Under the pieces are notes generated by a model, which ran no database searches, had not been told where the DNA came from, and worked only from the letters and a program-made list of their open reading frames with translations. This document shows positions 25,154 through 34,148 of a stretch of DNA of 64,000 nt, one piece after another. This DNA comes from Burkholderia sp. 9120 (GTDB taxonomy: Bacteria; Pseudomonadota; Gammaproteobacteria; Burkholderiales; Burkholderiaceae), in contig NZ_JQNA01000002.1 of the NCBI RefSeq assembly GCF_000745015.1, forward strand, positions 4,898,001 to 4,962,000, read 5' to 3'. Position 1 is the stretch's first letter, and every line of letters begins with the position of its first letter. Position numbers and translations under genes: made by a program.

Positions 25154-26515
25154 TTAGTTCAAATCCTTGTCCAGCCGCCCCATGGTCTCCGGAACAATAA
25201 GAGCCCCAATCAAAAACAAAACACTTACTGAGACTAGCGCTCCGGCGAGGATCAATGGGAGTTCCTGTGGCGTACGGGCCAGCACGGAAACCACTGTCGG
25301 CATAATTCCGCCAATTGCGAATCCGATATTCCATGAAAGCCCAGTACCAGATGCGCGTATCGCAGTCGGGAAGCGTTCATTCAGAAAAATAAGGATCGGA
25401 GCATAGCTCGCGCTCCCAATCGAGCTTAGCAAGACCGCATAGAGTCCAATCATCCAGATGTTATCCGTACCGGCCATGGCAAGGTAAAACACGGGAAAAC
25501 AGACGAGCCGGCCTACCCCAAGCCAGATGAAACTGCGTTTTCGTCCGATCAAGGTGCTTAGGTGGCCGGCCGCCGTCGAGGCCAACACAACTGCCACACT
25601 AGACACCAGGAGCACAAGCCCAGCGACGCTGTTAGGTGTATGGTTGATCACTTTCAGGAAAGTGGGAAGGTACCCGGAAGTCAGATAGTATCCGCTCCCT
25701 CCCCCAATAGTTAGCAGCAGGTTCACAAAAAGGATTGACCGGTATTTTCTTGAGAACAACACGCGTAGCGGTGATTCAGCAGGCTTCTCGGCGACGTCCT
25801 GAACTGACGCCAGCTCCTTTCGCTTTTCCCTCGCAAGTGCAGCCCAGACCGGCGACTCCTCGAGACTATTAAAGACGAATACTCCGAGTACTGAACTTAA
25901 GATTCCGGCAAAGAACATGCAACGCCATCCCCATACGTCGAACAGCGCCCCTGGGAATGCTGCCGACGTTGCCAGATATACGAGGGATGCAAGCAAGGCG
26001 CCCAAGCCTGCGCCTCCGCCGCCGACAAATCCGGAAACCGCGCCGCGATACTTGAGGCTGACAGTTTCAGTGCCGATTGTGTGCGTCGAGGCGACAACAC
26101 CACCCACAAATACGCCCTGCACCAGACGCAGCAGAAGAAATAGGACGGGCGCGAGAAACCCCACCTGTACGACGGTCGGCAACAAGCCGAACGCCGCTGT
26201 CGAGACACCGACGCCAACAACTGACACAATCATCGCCCGCTTTCGACCGTGCTGGTCTGCGAACGAGCCGAAGATCGCCGATCCAAGCGGCCGCATCAAC
26301 AGCGTCACTGCGAATGATGCATATACGGCCGCGAGCGAAAGCATGGAATTCGTCGATGGGAAAAATAGTCGTCCCACGACCGGAGCCACAAACAACACGA
26401 CGAAGAGATCGAATAGGTCCAATGCCCACCCAAGACAGGACGCCATGACGGCGGCGAAGACCTGTTTCCCGCCGACCGTGCTTACTATTTGACCACTACG
26501 AAGAGCCTCTTCCAT
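25154..26515 (-). CDS. MFS metabolite:proton symporter, probable furoate uptake
   Basis: 453 residues with 12 membrane segments. The MFS signature between helices 2 and 3 reads GSFADQHGRKRAM, and its repeat between helices 8 and 9 reads GHLSTLIGRKRSF. The N-terminal ALDLFDLFVVLF (Asp residues in helix 1) is typical of the aromatic-acid and sialic/shikimate proton symporter groups. It is the last gene of the minus-strand run hmfA-hmfB-hmfC-hmfD, 81 bases behind hmfD, so import of the pathway acid (2-furoate) is the simplest role. Substrate is inferred from context. Confidence 0.75.
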   Translation of the reverse strand: MEEALRSGQIVSTVGGKQVFAAVMASCLGWALDLFDLFVVLFVAPVVGRLFFPSTNSMLSLAAVYASFAVTLLMRPLGSAIFGSFADQHGRKRAMIVSVVGVGVSTAAFGLLPTVVQVGFLAPVLFLLLRLVQGVFVGGVVASTHTIGTETVSLKYRGAVSGFVGGGGAGLGALLASLVYLATSAAFPGALFDVWGWRCMFFAGILSSVLGVFVFNSLEESPVWAALAREKRKELASVQDVAEKPAESPLRVLFSRKYRSILFVNLLLTIGGGSGYYLTSGYLPTFLKVINHTPNSVAGLVLLVSSVAVVLASTAAGHLSTLIGRKRSFIWLGVGRLVCFPVFYLAMAGTDNIWMIGLYAVLLSSIGSASYAPILIFLNERFPTAIRASGTGLSWNIGFAIGGIMPTVVSVLARTPQELPLILAGALVSVSVLFLIGALIVPETMGRLDKDLN

Positions 26516-26596
26516 TTTCTATCTCCATCCAATGTCATTTATTTAGCGATACTATTTATAATGTATATATTTAGAACGTGAATTTCATGTGGCCGG

Positions 26597-28162
26597 CTAC
26601 CGCTTGCTGACGTCCGAAACAACCGCCTCGGTCGGGACGTAATCGCCCCCGGACAACTTGCGGCGCAGAATCTTTCCTACGGGAGATTTCGGGATCTCCT
26701 CCACGAAGACGTATTCGCGTGGACGTTTGAAATTCACCAGATCGGAATCGCGGCAAAAGGCATCGAGAGCGTCCCCGTCGATATGAGTGGATCGCTTGAT
26801 AAATGCCACGACCTTTTGCCCCCAACGCTCATCCTTAAGTCCAACGACAGCCACCTCGTCCACCGCCGGATGCAGCGACAGGAGCGATTCGATATCCACC
26901 GGCGATATGTTCTCGCCTCCGCTGATGATCATGTCATCAACGCGTCCGGTGACAAAAAGATCCCCGTCGGGGTCGAGATAGCCGGTATCGCCCGTGAAGT
27001 ACCAGCCGTTCCGCAACGACTTCGCGTTGGCATCGGGACGATTCCAGTAACCTTCAAAAGCTTCGTCGCTGGCCAGTTCGACGACGATCTCTCCTTCTTC
27101 TCCCGCTCGTGCGATGTCGTCCGGACCCATTGCATCGAGCCTCACGACGCGAAGTCGAGTGTTGAATCCTGCTCGCCCGGCGCTTCCAGGTTTTTTAGTA
27201 GCGTTCTGGTCCACAGCGACCGTGTACACCTCCGACGAACCATAGTGATTGACAAACAGCTTCGGCCTGAAGGCGGCCGAACACCGTTTGAGCAGCCCGT
27301 CGTTCATCGGGGCTCCCGCGAACCCTAGCTTGGTGACCGAACCGATATCGGTTTCCAGGAATTCAGGCGCCGCGAGGAGATCGTGATACAGCGTCGGGAC
27401 GAGATAGAGGCAGGTAAGCCTGAAGCGGTCGATCGAGGCCGCCGCGTACGCTGCATTCCAGCGGCGAACGCAAACAAAAAGACCATCGACCATCGCCATC
27501 GCGATAAGCGATCGGACACCCATCGTGTGATAGAGAGGCATGACCCCGAGCGTGCGCTCCCCCCGCTCATAGAGATTCTGGGCAACGTGAGCCAGTGCCG
27601 CAGCTCGTTCCTGCCGATGCCGTCGTGGGACGCCCTTTCCCATACCCGTGGTTCCAGACGTATAGAGCATCACCGAATAATCTTCAGGACTGGCCAGCGG
27701 GGTCAACGGTCCTTTACCGACCCTGTCATGGACATCCGCAAGGAGATCGTCAAGGCCGTACGACGCGCCCTCGACTCCATCCAGTCCGATTCTGATCGTG
27801 CGTTGAGCCGCCTCACTTTTTGACACGGCGTCGCTAGCTATCGGCTCGTACACCATGACCTTTGCACCCGCATCGGTCACAGTGTAATCAAGCTCTTCGG
27901 GCTTGGTTCTCCAGTTGATGGGGACCATTACGACACCGGCCATCTGACACGCCCAGTGCAGGGTCGCCATTTCCCATCGGTTCTGAAGAACGGCAATCAA
28001 ACGATCGCCTCGATTGAGCTCGAGCCGACTCAGGATACTTATGAAATCTCTGATTCGCGTGTGCCACTCCGCGTAAGTCAATTGGAGATCGCCGTCGACG
28101 AGCGCCAGCGCATTCGGACTGCGCTCGACGGCCTGCAGGAATGTACGCCCCAAATCAAGCAT
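26597..28162 (-). CDS. hmfD: Aryl/heteroaryl acyl-CoA synthetase, probable 2-furoyl-CoA synthetase
   Basis: 521 residues, class I adenylate-forming enzyme. The P loop is YTSGTTGMGKG, then PLYHTMG, the A5 motif NHYGSSEVY, the A7 motif GWYFTGDTGYLD and the catalytic Lys near the end in PKSPVGKILRRKL. It would activate an aromatic acid with ATP and CoA. The start overlaps the end of hmfC by eight bases, and GAGGTG before the ATG serves as ribosome site. With the molybdenum dehydrogenase genes directly upstream and a crotonase-family hydrolase nearby, the order matches the hmfABCDE set for 2-furoate degradation described in Cupriavidus basilensis HMF14. Nicotinate or benzoate analogues remain possible. 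Confidence 0.72.
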   Translation of the reverse strand: MLDLGRTFLQAVERSPNALALVDGDLQLTYAEWHTRIRDFISILSRLELNRGDRLIAVLQNRWEMATLHWACQMAGVVMVPINWRTKPEELDYTVTDAGAKVMVYEPIASDAVSKSEAAQRTIRIGLDGVEGASYGLDDLLADVHDRVGKGPLTPLASPEDYSVMLYTSGTTGMGKGVPRRHRQERAAALAHVAQNLYERGERTLGVMPLYHTMGVRSLIAMAMVDGLFVCVRRWNAAYAAASIDRFRLTCLYLVPTLYHDLLAAPEFLETDIGSVTKLGFAGAPMNDGLLKRCSAAFRPKLFVNHYGSSEVYTVAVDQNATKKPGSAGRAGFNTRLRVVRLDAMGPDDIARAGEEGEIVVELASDEAFEGYWNRPDANAKSLRNGWYFTGDTGYLDPDGDLFVTGRVDDMIISGGENISPVDIESLLSLHPAVDEVAVVGLKDERWGQKVVAFIKRSTHIDGDALDAFCRDSDLVNFKRPREYVFVEEIPKSPVGKILRRKLSGGDYVPTEAVVSDVSKR

Positions 28163-28706
28163 GAGTCACCTCTTCCACGACGCGTTCATTGCGCCGCAAA
28201 GCAGCCACGTCAAGCACGGCCTGCACGATTGGGGTGTATCCCGTACATCGGCAAATGTGCCCTGACAGCATTTCGCGCACATCGTCTTCTGTCGGATTGG
28301 GTTCGCGCTGCAAATAGTCTTCACACGACATGAGAATGCCGGCCGTACAGAATCCGCATTGAAGCGCATGGCGCCGACGGAATGCCAGTTGCAGGTCGCT
28401 CAGCGTGTTGCCGTTCGCGAGACCCTCGACTGTGTCTATCCGACGCCCATCGGCCTGAACCGCGAGCATCAGGCAGGACCTTCCCGCAATGCCGTCGATA
28501 TGGACCGTGCAGGCGCCGCAGACTCCGTGCTCACACCCTACGTGGGTACCCGTCGCGCCCAGCTCGTTCCGGAGAAAGTCCGACAGGAGTTCGCGCGGTT
28601 CACACTCAGCTCGACGCGTACGTCCGTTTAAAGCGAGCGTAACGACGCGTGTCTCTCCTTGCGGATGCGCTGCCTGCAATGGATTACTGCCTTTTCCTCT
28701 AATCAC
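28155..28706 (-). CDS. hmfC: Molybdenum hydroxylase, [2Fe-2S] subunit (probable furoyl-CoA dehydrogenase)
   Basis: 183 residues from a GTG start at 28706, which overlaps the hmfB stop (GTGA) and follows CAGGAGGCGAC. Plant-type [2Fe-2S] cluster: CEHGVCGAC with the last Cys earlier in the usual C-x4-C-x2-C pattern. The second cluster is the four-helix type: QCGFCTAGILMSC and GHICRCTGYTP. It passes electrons from the molybdenum centre to FAD. The first 15 or so residues are extra compared with the core fold. Longer upstream starts run into hmfB and are unlikely. Confidence 0.8.
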   Translation of the reverse strand: MIRGKGSNPLQAAHPQGETRVVTLALNGRTRRAECEPRELLSDFLRNELGATGTHVGCEHGVCGACTVHIDGIAGRSCLMLAVQADGRRIDTVEGLANGNTLSDLQLAFRRRHALQCGFCTAGILMSCEDYLQREPNPTEDDVREMLSGHICRCTGYTPIVQAVLDVAALRRNERVVEEVTHA

Positions 28707-29524
28707 GTCGCCTCCTGTATAGCCTTCCAACCAAGCTGTCGAACCAGATGCCTTCGATAAGCCGCACTGACATGAGCATCGTCCTGCGCACCGAGCTTCC
28801 ATGCGAGGTCATTGAGCGCGCCACGTAGATCATCTCCGTCCAGTTTTGGCAATGTTTCTACGACTGGACGATCAGATACTCCGCCGACGCCAATTCTTAT
28901 CGCCTCATCCGTCACCACCGCCGCACACGACACCAAGGCAAAGTCGCCGTGTCGTGCAGAGAGTTCGGTGAAACCAAAGCGCTGCCCCGGCCGCGCCAGG
29001 GGGAAACGTACGGCGGCAACAAGCTCATCGGGCTCGCGCGCAGTCATCAACATCCCCTGGAAAAAGGCCTCAGCGCTCAAGACGCGCTTGCGCTTTTTAG
29101 ACCTCAGCATGACGTCTCCTCCAAGCGTCGCCAACGCCAGGGGCAATTCGGCACTAGGGTCTGCGTGCGCGACCGAGCCACACACCGTTCCACGGTTACG
29201 AATCTGAAAGTGGGATATCTGCGGAAAAATGAGCGTCAATAGCGGAACCTCGTCGGCGAGCGTCTTTCGCCACTCGACCTGCCCCTGCGTCGCCGCGGCG
29301 CCAACAACGAGATGACCACCCGGTGTATCGGCCTCCACGACGTTCAGGTCTTCGGTACGGGAGATGTCGACGAGCCAGCGAGGCTGTGCCAATCGCATGT
29401 TTAAGACCGCCATAAGCGACTGGCCGCCGGCCAGGACACGCGCATCCGCGCCGCCATGATGCAGCGCCTCGAGCGCATGCTCTGTATCCATCGCGCGCAG
29501 GTAACTAAACTCGGGCGGCTTCAT
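28703..29524 (-). CDS. hmfB: Molybdenum hydroxylase, FAD subunit (probable furoyl-CoA dehydrogenase)
   Basis: 273 residues, ATG at 29524 behind GGAGGTCTTC and overlapping the hmfA stop by four bases. The FAD-binding loops of the CoxM/CutM family are visible: VLAGGQSLMAVLNMRLAQP near residue 35 and IRNRGTVCGSVAHADPSAELPLAL near residue 105. The C-terminal CO-dehydrogenase flavoprotein domain follows (RFGFTELSARHGDFALV, then GVGGVSDRPV). It hands electrons from the Fe-S clusters to the acceptor. Same operon as hmfA, hmfC and hmfD. Confidence 0.82.
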   Translation of the reverse strand: MKPPEFSYLRAMDTEHALEALHHGGADARVLAGGQSLMAVLNMRLAQPRWLVDISRTEDLNVVEADTPGGHLVVGAAATQGQVEWRKTLADEVPLLTLIFPQISHFQIRNRGTVCGSVAHADPSAELPLALATLGGDVMLRSKKRKRVLSAEAFFQGMLMTAREPDELVAAVRFPLARPGQRFGFTELSARHGDFALVSCAAVVTDEAIRIGVGGVSDRPVVETLPKLDGDDLRGALNDLAWKLGAQDDAHVSAAYRRHLVRQLGWKAIQEAT

Positions 29525-32500
29525 GAAGACCTCCTGAACCATCCCGCAATTTTTTTGAACCAGGAATTGCTGCCCTTGATCGGCATTCCGGACGCCTGCC
29601 GGCCCAAGGACTCGAACAACTGCGAAAGCACGACTTTTGCTGCACCCTCCAGCATTCGCCCTCCGACCGCGGCCACTTTCCCAGACACCTGCGCCTCGTA
29701 GTCGTACGACAGCAAGGTGCCTTTCGCGGTCGGCGTGAGTTCGACGAGGCCCTCGCCCTGAGCGCTTCCTAACGACGACAGTCCCGCGCCGGCCAGACGC
29801 AATCTCTTCGGCGCTTCGATATCCGACAGCCCTATCTTTGCTTCGAAACGGGCTTTGATCATGCCTACGCCAACGGTCACATCGGCCCGGTACTGGTTCT
29901 CGCCAATGGTCTCCAACGCATTACAGCCCGGAACCACCTTCGCGAGCGCAGCAGGGTCCATCAGAACGGCGAACACTGCTTCCGGCGTGGCTTCGATCTC
30001 GACGCTGCCTTGCGCCGTCAGCGCCTTCCCCGCTCCCGCCTGCTTTTTCTTCGGTGTCGCCCCACGATATTCGGGTCGCGACGGTTCCGGTTCGTCGATG
30101 CCAATCATCTCCATTACCTTTGCTGGAGTGAGCGGCAGCCGAATATCCTGGACGCCCAGAGCGTCCGCCACCGCGTTAGCCACGCAAGGCGGCGTGCTCA
30201 TGTTGTTGCCCTCGCCAAGCCCCTTCGCACCAAGCGGCGTGAAAGGCGAAGGGGTTTCCAGGTGGATGATGATCGGGTCGGGCACTTCGCAGGTAGTTGG
30301 CATCAGATAGTCAGCGAGCGTGCCCGACTGGAAGCTTCCGTCCGCGCCATATCTGAACTCTTCGTAGAGCGCCGCACCCAGTCCTTGTGCGAAAGCGCCA
30401 CGAATCTGGCCGTCGGCAAGGGCGGGATTCAATAACTTGCCCGCGTCATGGGTGGTCACGTACCGGTCAATGCGAATGCGCCCCGTCGCCGGGTCAATCT
30501 CGATTCCGCACATATCAAATGCGAACCCGTAACAGGCGGACGTATTGATCCTGTCCTCCGCATCGGGCGGTTCCATATTTGGCGGCGTCCAGAACACGGT
30601 CTCGCGAAGACCCGGCTCCTCCCCTTCGGGCAACAGTGAGGGAGCCCAGTGAGCTGCATTGCTAGCAACACGGTTGAACGGGAGTGCCTTCTCCGGCTGC
30701 TGCTTCGAGAAAATCCGCCCGTCTTCGAAAGCGATATCCTCCGGCTTGCACCCGAATTGAGCAGATAAGATGCGGCTAAGCTTGTCCTTCACTCGCATTG
30801 CCGCGAGATGGACCGTCCCAGCTACGGCGCCCGCAAATCGACTCGAGTAGTTCCCGGACGCGACCGACCAGGCATCCTTGTGCGTATCGAACTCAACATT
30901 GACGACGATATCCGCCGGGTTCAAACCGAGCGCGTCTGCGACGACCTGCGCGCAAACGGTCATATGGCCTTGTCCCGCCGGCGTGGAGGCCACAGTTACC
31001 ACAACGCCCCCAAGCAGGTCGACGCTCACGGTCGCGCTGGCGATCGCACCGCTTTTTGGCCCAGCTTTGCGACGAGCCTCGACCGGCAACACGGTCGAGA
31101 TATATCCCATGTTCGATACCGATGGTTCCACGATTGCGGCGAAACCTATTCCGTAGAGTCGCCCTTCGCTACGCGCAAGCTCACGGCGCTTAACGAGTTC
31201 GTCATAACCTCCCTCAGACAAGGAACGCCGAAGCGCTTCCTGATAATTCCCCGAGTCCAGAAGCGCACCCGCCGGCGTCCGATACGGAAACGCGTTGGAC
31301 GCCACGAAATTCCGGCGATATACGTCGAGTACATCAAGCTGCAACTCAATGGCGATTCGTTGCACGAGTCGCTCGAGCGCGAAATACACCTGCGGTCCGC
31401 CAAAGCCTCGCACGAGCCCGGTCGGCGTTTTGGTTGTCAGGGCGACACGATTGCGCACGAGGAGATTGGGGATTGCATACGCCCCGGTCAGGCATCCATG
31501 CATCCGGTAGAAGGTCGCGGGCTCCGGCGCACGCAGATAGCCCCCGCAATCCTCAATCTGGTCGTAGGACAGCGCAGTAATACGCCCATCGCTCTCAACG
31601 GCGGCATCGATGGTGCTCCAGCGTGCCGTCGCGGACGTGGCGGCGGTAAGATGTTCGAGCCGGTCCTCGACCCATTTGACAGGCGCGCCGGCCTTACGTG
31701 AGGCGAGACACATCAACACGACGTACGGAAAGACGGCTTGCTTCACGCCAAAGCTGCCACCGGAATCACGCGGCGCTTTATGGCGCAAACGATTCGCCGG
31801 CACCTTGAGCGCCATCGACATCACCGCGTGGAGCGAGAAAGGCCCCATGAAATTCGACGTCACCTCATAGCCTTCATCCCCTTGCAGATGCTCGGCAATG
31901 ACAACCGCGCATTCAATCGGCGTACAGGTGTTTCGGGGATAATGCGCCTCAATCGATACGCGATGAGGCGCCTTCGCGAATGCCTCTTCCGGCTCTCCAT
32001 ATCGAAAATTCCGGTCGCTCACGATGTTCGTCCCAACCTTTGGATGCAGGATTGGCGCATCGTCGGCCATGGCCGCCTGAATCGAAGTCACGGGAGCGAG
32101 CGGTGTGTAGTCGACCTTGATGCGCTCGATTCCGTCTTCGGCCATTGCACGTGACTCTGCAATCACCACCGCTACGGGTTCGCCGCTGTAACGGACACGG
32201 TCGATCGCAAGCGACCAGTGCTCCATGGTCGACTTCACACCAACCACAAACGGCTGCGACCACTGTCGAATATCCTCGCCGGTCAAGACGGCGTGCACCC
32301 CTTTTTGTGTGAGCGCCGCGCTGACGTCAATGCCGTTAATCTCTGCGTGAGGATGAGGCGAGCGGAGCACTGCAGCGTGCAATGTGCCGGGCTTGACTGC
32401 GATGTCGTCCCCGTACCGACCTCTTCCCGTCAGAATGGCCGCATCCTCAAGCCGTTCCATGGATCGCCCCAGGTAAGGAGTGCGCTCCGGCGTGGCCTCG

Positions 32501-32568
32501 GGGGTGGCGGGGATGGACGTACGGTTTGCGTGCCGCTCAACCAGTAATTCGGTCACGGATTCGCTCAT
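29521..32568 (-). CDS. hmfA: Molybdenum hydroxylase, large subunit fused to a CoxG-like domain (probable furoyl-CoA dehydrogenase)
   Basis: 1015 residues from the ATG at 32568 (CAGGAGACACAA). Residues 1-840 are the molybdopterin-cytosine-dinucleotide-type catalytic subunit: GRGRYGDDI, a RGFGGPQVYFALERL substrate/Moco loop, PAGQGHMTVCAQV, and the catalytic Glu in KGLGEGNNM. From about 845 to the end is a separate SRPBCC domain of the CoxG type (GSVEIEATPEAVFAVLMDPAALAKVVPGC). In CO dehydrogenase CoxG is a separate, membrane-anchoring protein; here it is fused, perhaps docking the enzyme to the membrane or respiratory chain. The enzyme would hydroxylate C5 of 2-furoyl-CoA. Substrate is inferred from hmfD and hmfE. 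Confidence 0.78.
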   Translation of the reverse strand: MSESVTELLVERHANRTSIPATPEATPERTPYLGRSMERLEDAAILTGRGRYGDDIAVKPGTLHAAVLRSPHPHAEINGIDVSAALTQKGVHAVLTGEDIRQWSQPFVVGVKSTMEHWSLAIDRVRYSGEPVAVVIAESRAMAEDGIERIKVDYTPLAPVTSIQAAMADDAPILHPKVGTNIVSDRNFRYGEPEEAFAKAPHRVSIEAHYPRNTCTPIECAVVIAEHLQGDEGYEVTSNFMGPFSLHAVMSMALKVPANRLRHKAPRDSGGSFGVKQAVFPYVVLMCLASRKAGAPVKWVEDRLEHLTAATSATARWSTIDAAVESDGRITALSYDQIEDCGGYLRAPEPATFYRMHGCLTGAYAIPNLLVRNRVALTTKTPTGLVRGFGGPQVYFALERLVQRIAIELQLDVLDVYRRNFVASNAFPYRTPAGALLDSGNYQEALRRSLSEGGYDELVKRRELARSEGRLYGIGFAAIVEPSVSNMGYISTVLPVEARRKAGPKSGAIASATVSVDLLGGVVVTVASTPAGQGHMTVCAQVVADALGLNPADIVVNVEFDTHKDAWSVASGNYSSRFAGAVAGTVHLAAMRVKDKLSRILSAQFGCKPEDIAFEDGRIFSKQQPEKALPFNRVASNAAHWAPSLLPEGEEPGLRETVFWTPPNMEPPDAEDRINTSACYGFAFDMCGIEIDPATGRIRIDRYVTTHDAGKLLNPALADGQIRGAFAQGLGAALYEEFRYGADGSFQSGTLADYLMPTTCEVPDPIIIHLETPSPFTPLGAKGLGEGNNMSTPPCVANAVADALGVQDIRLPLTPAKVMEMIGIDEPEPSRPEYRGATPKKKQAGAGKALTAQGSVEIEATPEAVFAVLMDPAALAKVVPGCNALETIGENQYRADVTVGVGMIKARFEAKIGLSDIEAPKRLRLAGAGLSSLGSAQGEGLVELTPTAKGTLLSYDYEAQVSGKVAAVGGRMLEGAAKVVLSQLFESLGRQASGMPIKGSNSWFKKIAGWFRRSS

Positions 32569-32896
32569 TTGTGTCTCCTGCATTTTTCGTCGCGCTGCCG
32601 CATCAAAATTTGCGACTCGTGTCGCTTGTGCGCGCGCACGGGCATATCTCGAACGACTGATCACCTGACAGTCAGGCGCAGCCACTTTCGACCCGCACGA
32701 GAAATGTAACGCGGAGGGGCCGGGATCGGCTTACCTCAACGTCGTCCCAATTACCCTGGAGTCTGATGCTTTGCAGTCGACGCGTTTCCGGCAAAGACGC
32801 TTTCGCCGCCCGCAAATCGGGTAGGCGTCGTCGTTTCGCCGGCGGGTTGCAGACGATAAAACCCGGGGGAAATTTTGACCGTCCCGTTCGCTCGCG
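32569..32896 (-). promoter_or_regulatory. Leader of the hmfABCD operon with palindrome CCTGACAGTCAGG
   Basis: About 330 bases between the AraC gene and hmfA, with no gene. A perfect palindrome CCTGA-CAG-TCAGG (32664-32676) lies about 100 bases before hmfA and is the best operator candidate. A 17-base segment (32751-32767) recurs at 35246. The region should contain the promoter for the large minus-strand operon. Confidence 0.45.
32751..32767 (+). repeat. 17-bp direct repeat, copy 1
   Basis: TTACCCTGGAGTCTGAT occurs here and, identical and in the same orientation, at 35246-35262. On the minus strand both copies can be read as IRLQGN. The two copies flank the AraC and hmfE genes. They may be leftovers of a mobile element, but no transposase could be recognised. 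Confidence 0.5.
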
Positions 32897-33769
32897 TCAG
32901 ATTTCGACCTGATCGAGATTGGGATCGTAGATATCCACGACCTTGCGGTATTCACTCGGCGTAATGCCGAGATGCTGACGGAAAAACCGCGTGAAATGCC
33001 CAGGCGCCGAAAATCCCAGGTCGTACGAGATATCGGTCATCGAATTGCTGGTTGAGGACAGGTCTTTGATGGCTGCCTCCATACGCAATACGTTGAGGTA
33101 GACGTTGGGGGTGACGCCGGTGCAGCGATGAAACAGCGCGAAGAAGTGAGCACGTGACAAGCCGCAATGCTCCGCCAGTCCGTTCATGTCCGGATCGGCC
33201 CCGGTATTCTCGCGAAGCCAGGATATCGCCTTCCGGATGCGAGGGTCACTCGGGCGACGGCTGGCGACTTCCATCTGTCTCGACAATTCACGCCAGCTCT
33301 TTCCGGGGTCTATGACCGCGATCATCAAGTCGCAAAGCAGCCCCTCCAGACGCCCCGCAGCGATACTATCGGACCACCACATCTCAAGTCCAAGCTCCTC
33401 CGATAGTTTTCGCGCCGAGGCAGACATGGGCACGCAGGGCTGCGGGAAAAACTCAGGGCGTCCAGCGTGTCCGAGCGGATGTTGCACTTGAGCCAACCAG
33501 TCGGGCTCGATATACATCGCAAGAATGATCGTGTGCTGTTCCGCCTGGCTATTGTGTACGTAGGCGTGCGACTCCCAAGGATTTACAAGCACAGCCGTAT
33601 CGGCCGTCAGGGGCTGCAATTCATCACGCACAGCAAAGAATGTGTCAGGTCCGGCCGCTTTTATCAGCAAATGGCAATGGTGATGAGCGTGCTGAACCAG
33701 CGGTGCGTCCATATCCAGCAACGCCACCCGACCGAACCTGCCCTGGTAAATTTTGATCGCACTGGACAC
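32897..33769 (-). CDS. AraC-family regulator, probably of the furoate operon
   Basis: 290 residues. An N-terminal cupin-like sensor (VQHAHHHCHLLIKAAGPDTFF, with several His residues) is followed by two C-terminal helix-turn-helix units (MNGLAEHCGLSRAHFFALFHRCTGVTPNVYLNVLRMEAAIKDL and ISYDLGFSAPGHFTRFFRQHLGITPSEYRKV). It lies between hmfA and hmfE on the same strand, so it most likely activates these genes in response to the pathway acid or CoA ester. Characterised hmf clusters use LysR-type regulators, so an AraC here would be a different solution. Confidence 0.82.
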   Translation of the reverse strand: MSSAIKIYQGRFGRVALLDMDAPLVQHAHHHCHLLIKAAGPDTFFAVRDELQPLTADTAVLVNPWESHAYVHNSQAEQHTIILAMYIEPDWLAQVQHPLGHAGRPEFFPQPCVPMSASARKLSEELGLEMWWSDSIAAGRLEGLLCDLMIAVIDPGKSWRELSRQMEVASRRPSDPRIRKAISWLRENTGADPDMNGLAEHCGLSRAHFFALFHRCTGVTPNVYLNVLRMEAAIKDLSSTSNSMTDISYDLGFSAPGHFTRFFRQHLGITPSEYRKVVDIYDPNLDQVEI

Positions 33770-33781
33770 TTGTCTGGTCCC

Positions 33782-33994
33782 TCATAGCAGACACATCGCA
33801 TCGAGCCACGCATGCGATGTGGTTGTCTCCTTCTTACCCGTAGCGCCCTCGACTGCTATCGAAAATCCCGTGGCGGCTATGAGCTTTCTTTCCTCGTATG
33901 CGACCCGCACTTCGCCGCGATGTGTCTGCCCGCCCAGATGGACCGGACGAGCAATCGATTCAACCTTCCTCTGCTGGCCGTCAGGGCAGAACAC
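33782..33994 (-). pseudogene. Probable remnant of a PaaI-type thioesterase
   Basis: The minus-strand frame reads KVESIARPVHLGGQTHRGEV, then VRVAYEERKLIAATGFSIAV: the last two strands of PaaI/hot-dog thioesterases (A-x-P-x-H-x-G-R-x-T, then D-E-x-G-x-L-x-A). The first two-thirds, including the catalytic helix, are not found in one frame; upstream bases show scattered, shifted pieces. It probably is a broken acyl-CoA thioesterase that once belonged to the cluster, since hmfE also releases CoA. Confidence is limited by the short match. Confidence 0.4.
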
Positions 33995-34148
33995 TCGTTG
34001 ATGCGCCCAGGAAATGGGAACTAATCGCCGTCATTTCAATTCGCAGACGCGCCACGAGAGTATCGCCGGTCATCTCACTGAAGCGTTCAGCGGATCACGT
34101 ATCGTGCCACAAACGCGACATGCAACCGGTTGGTTGAATCGGGTCGCC

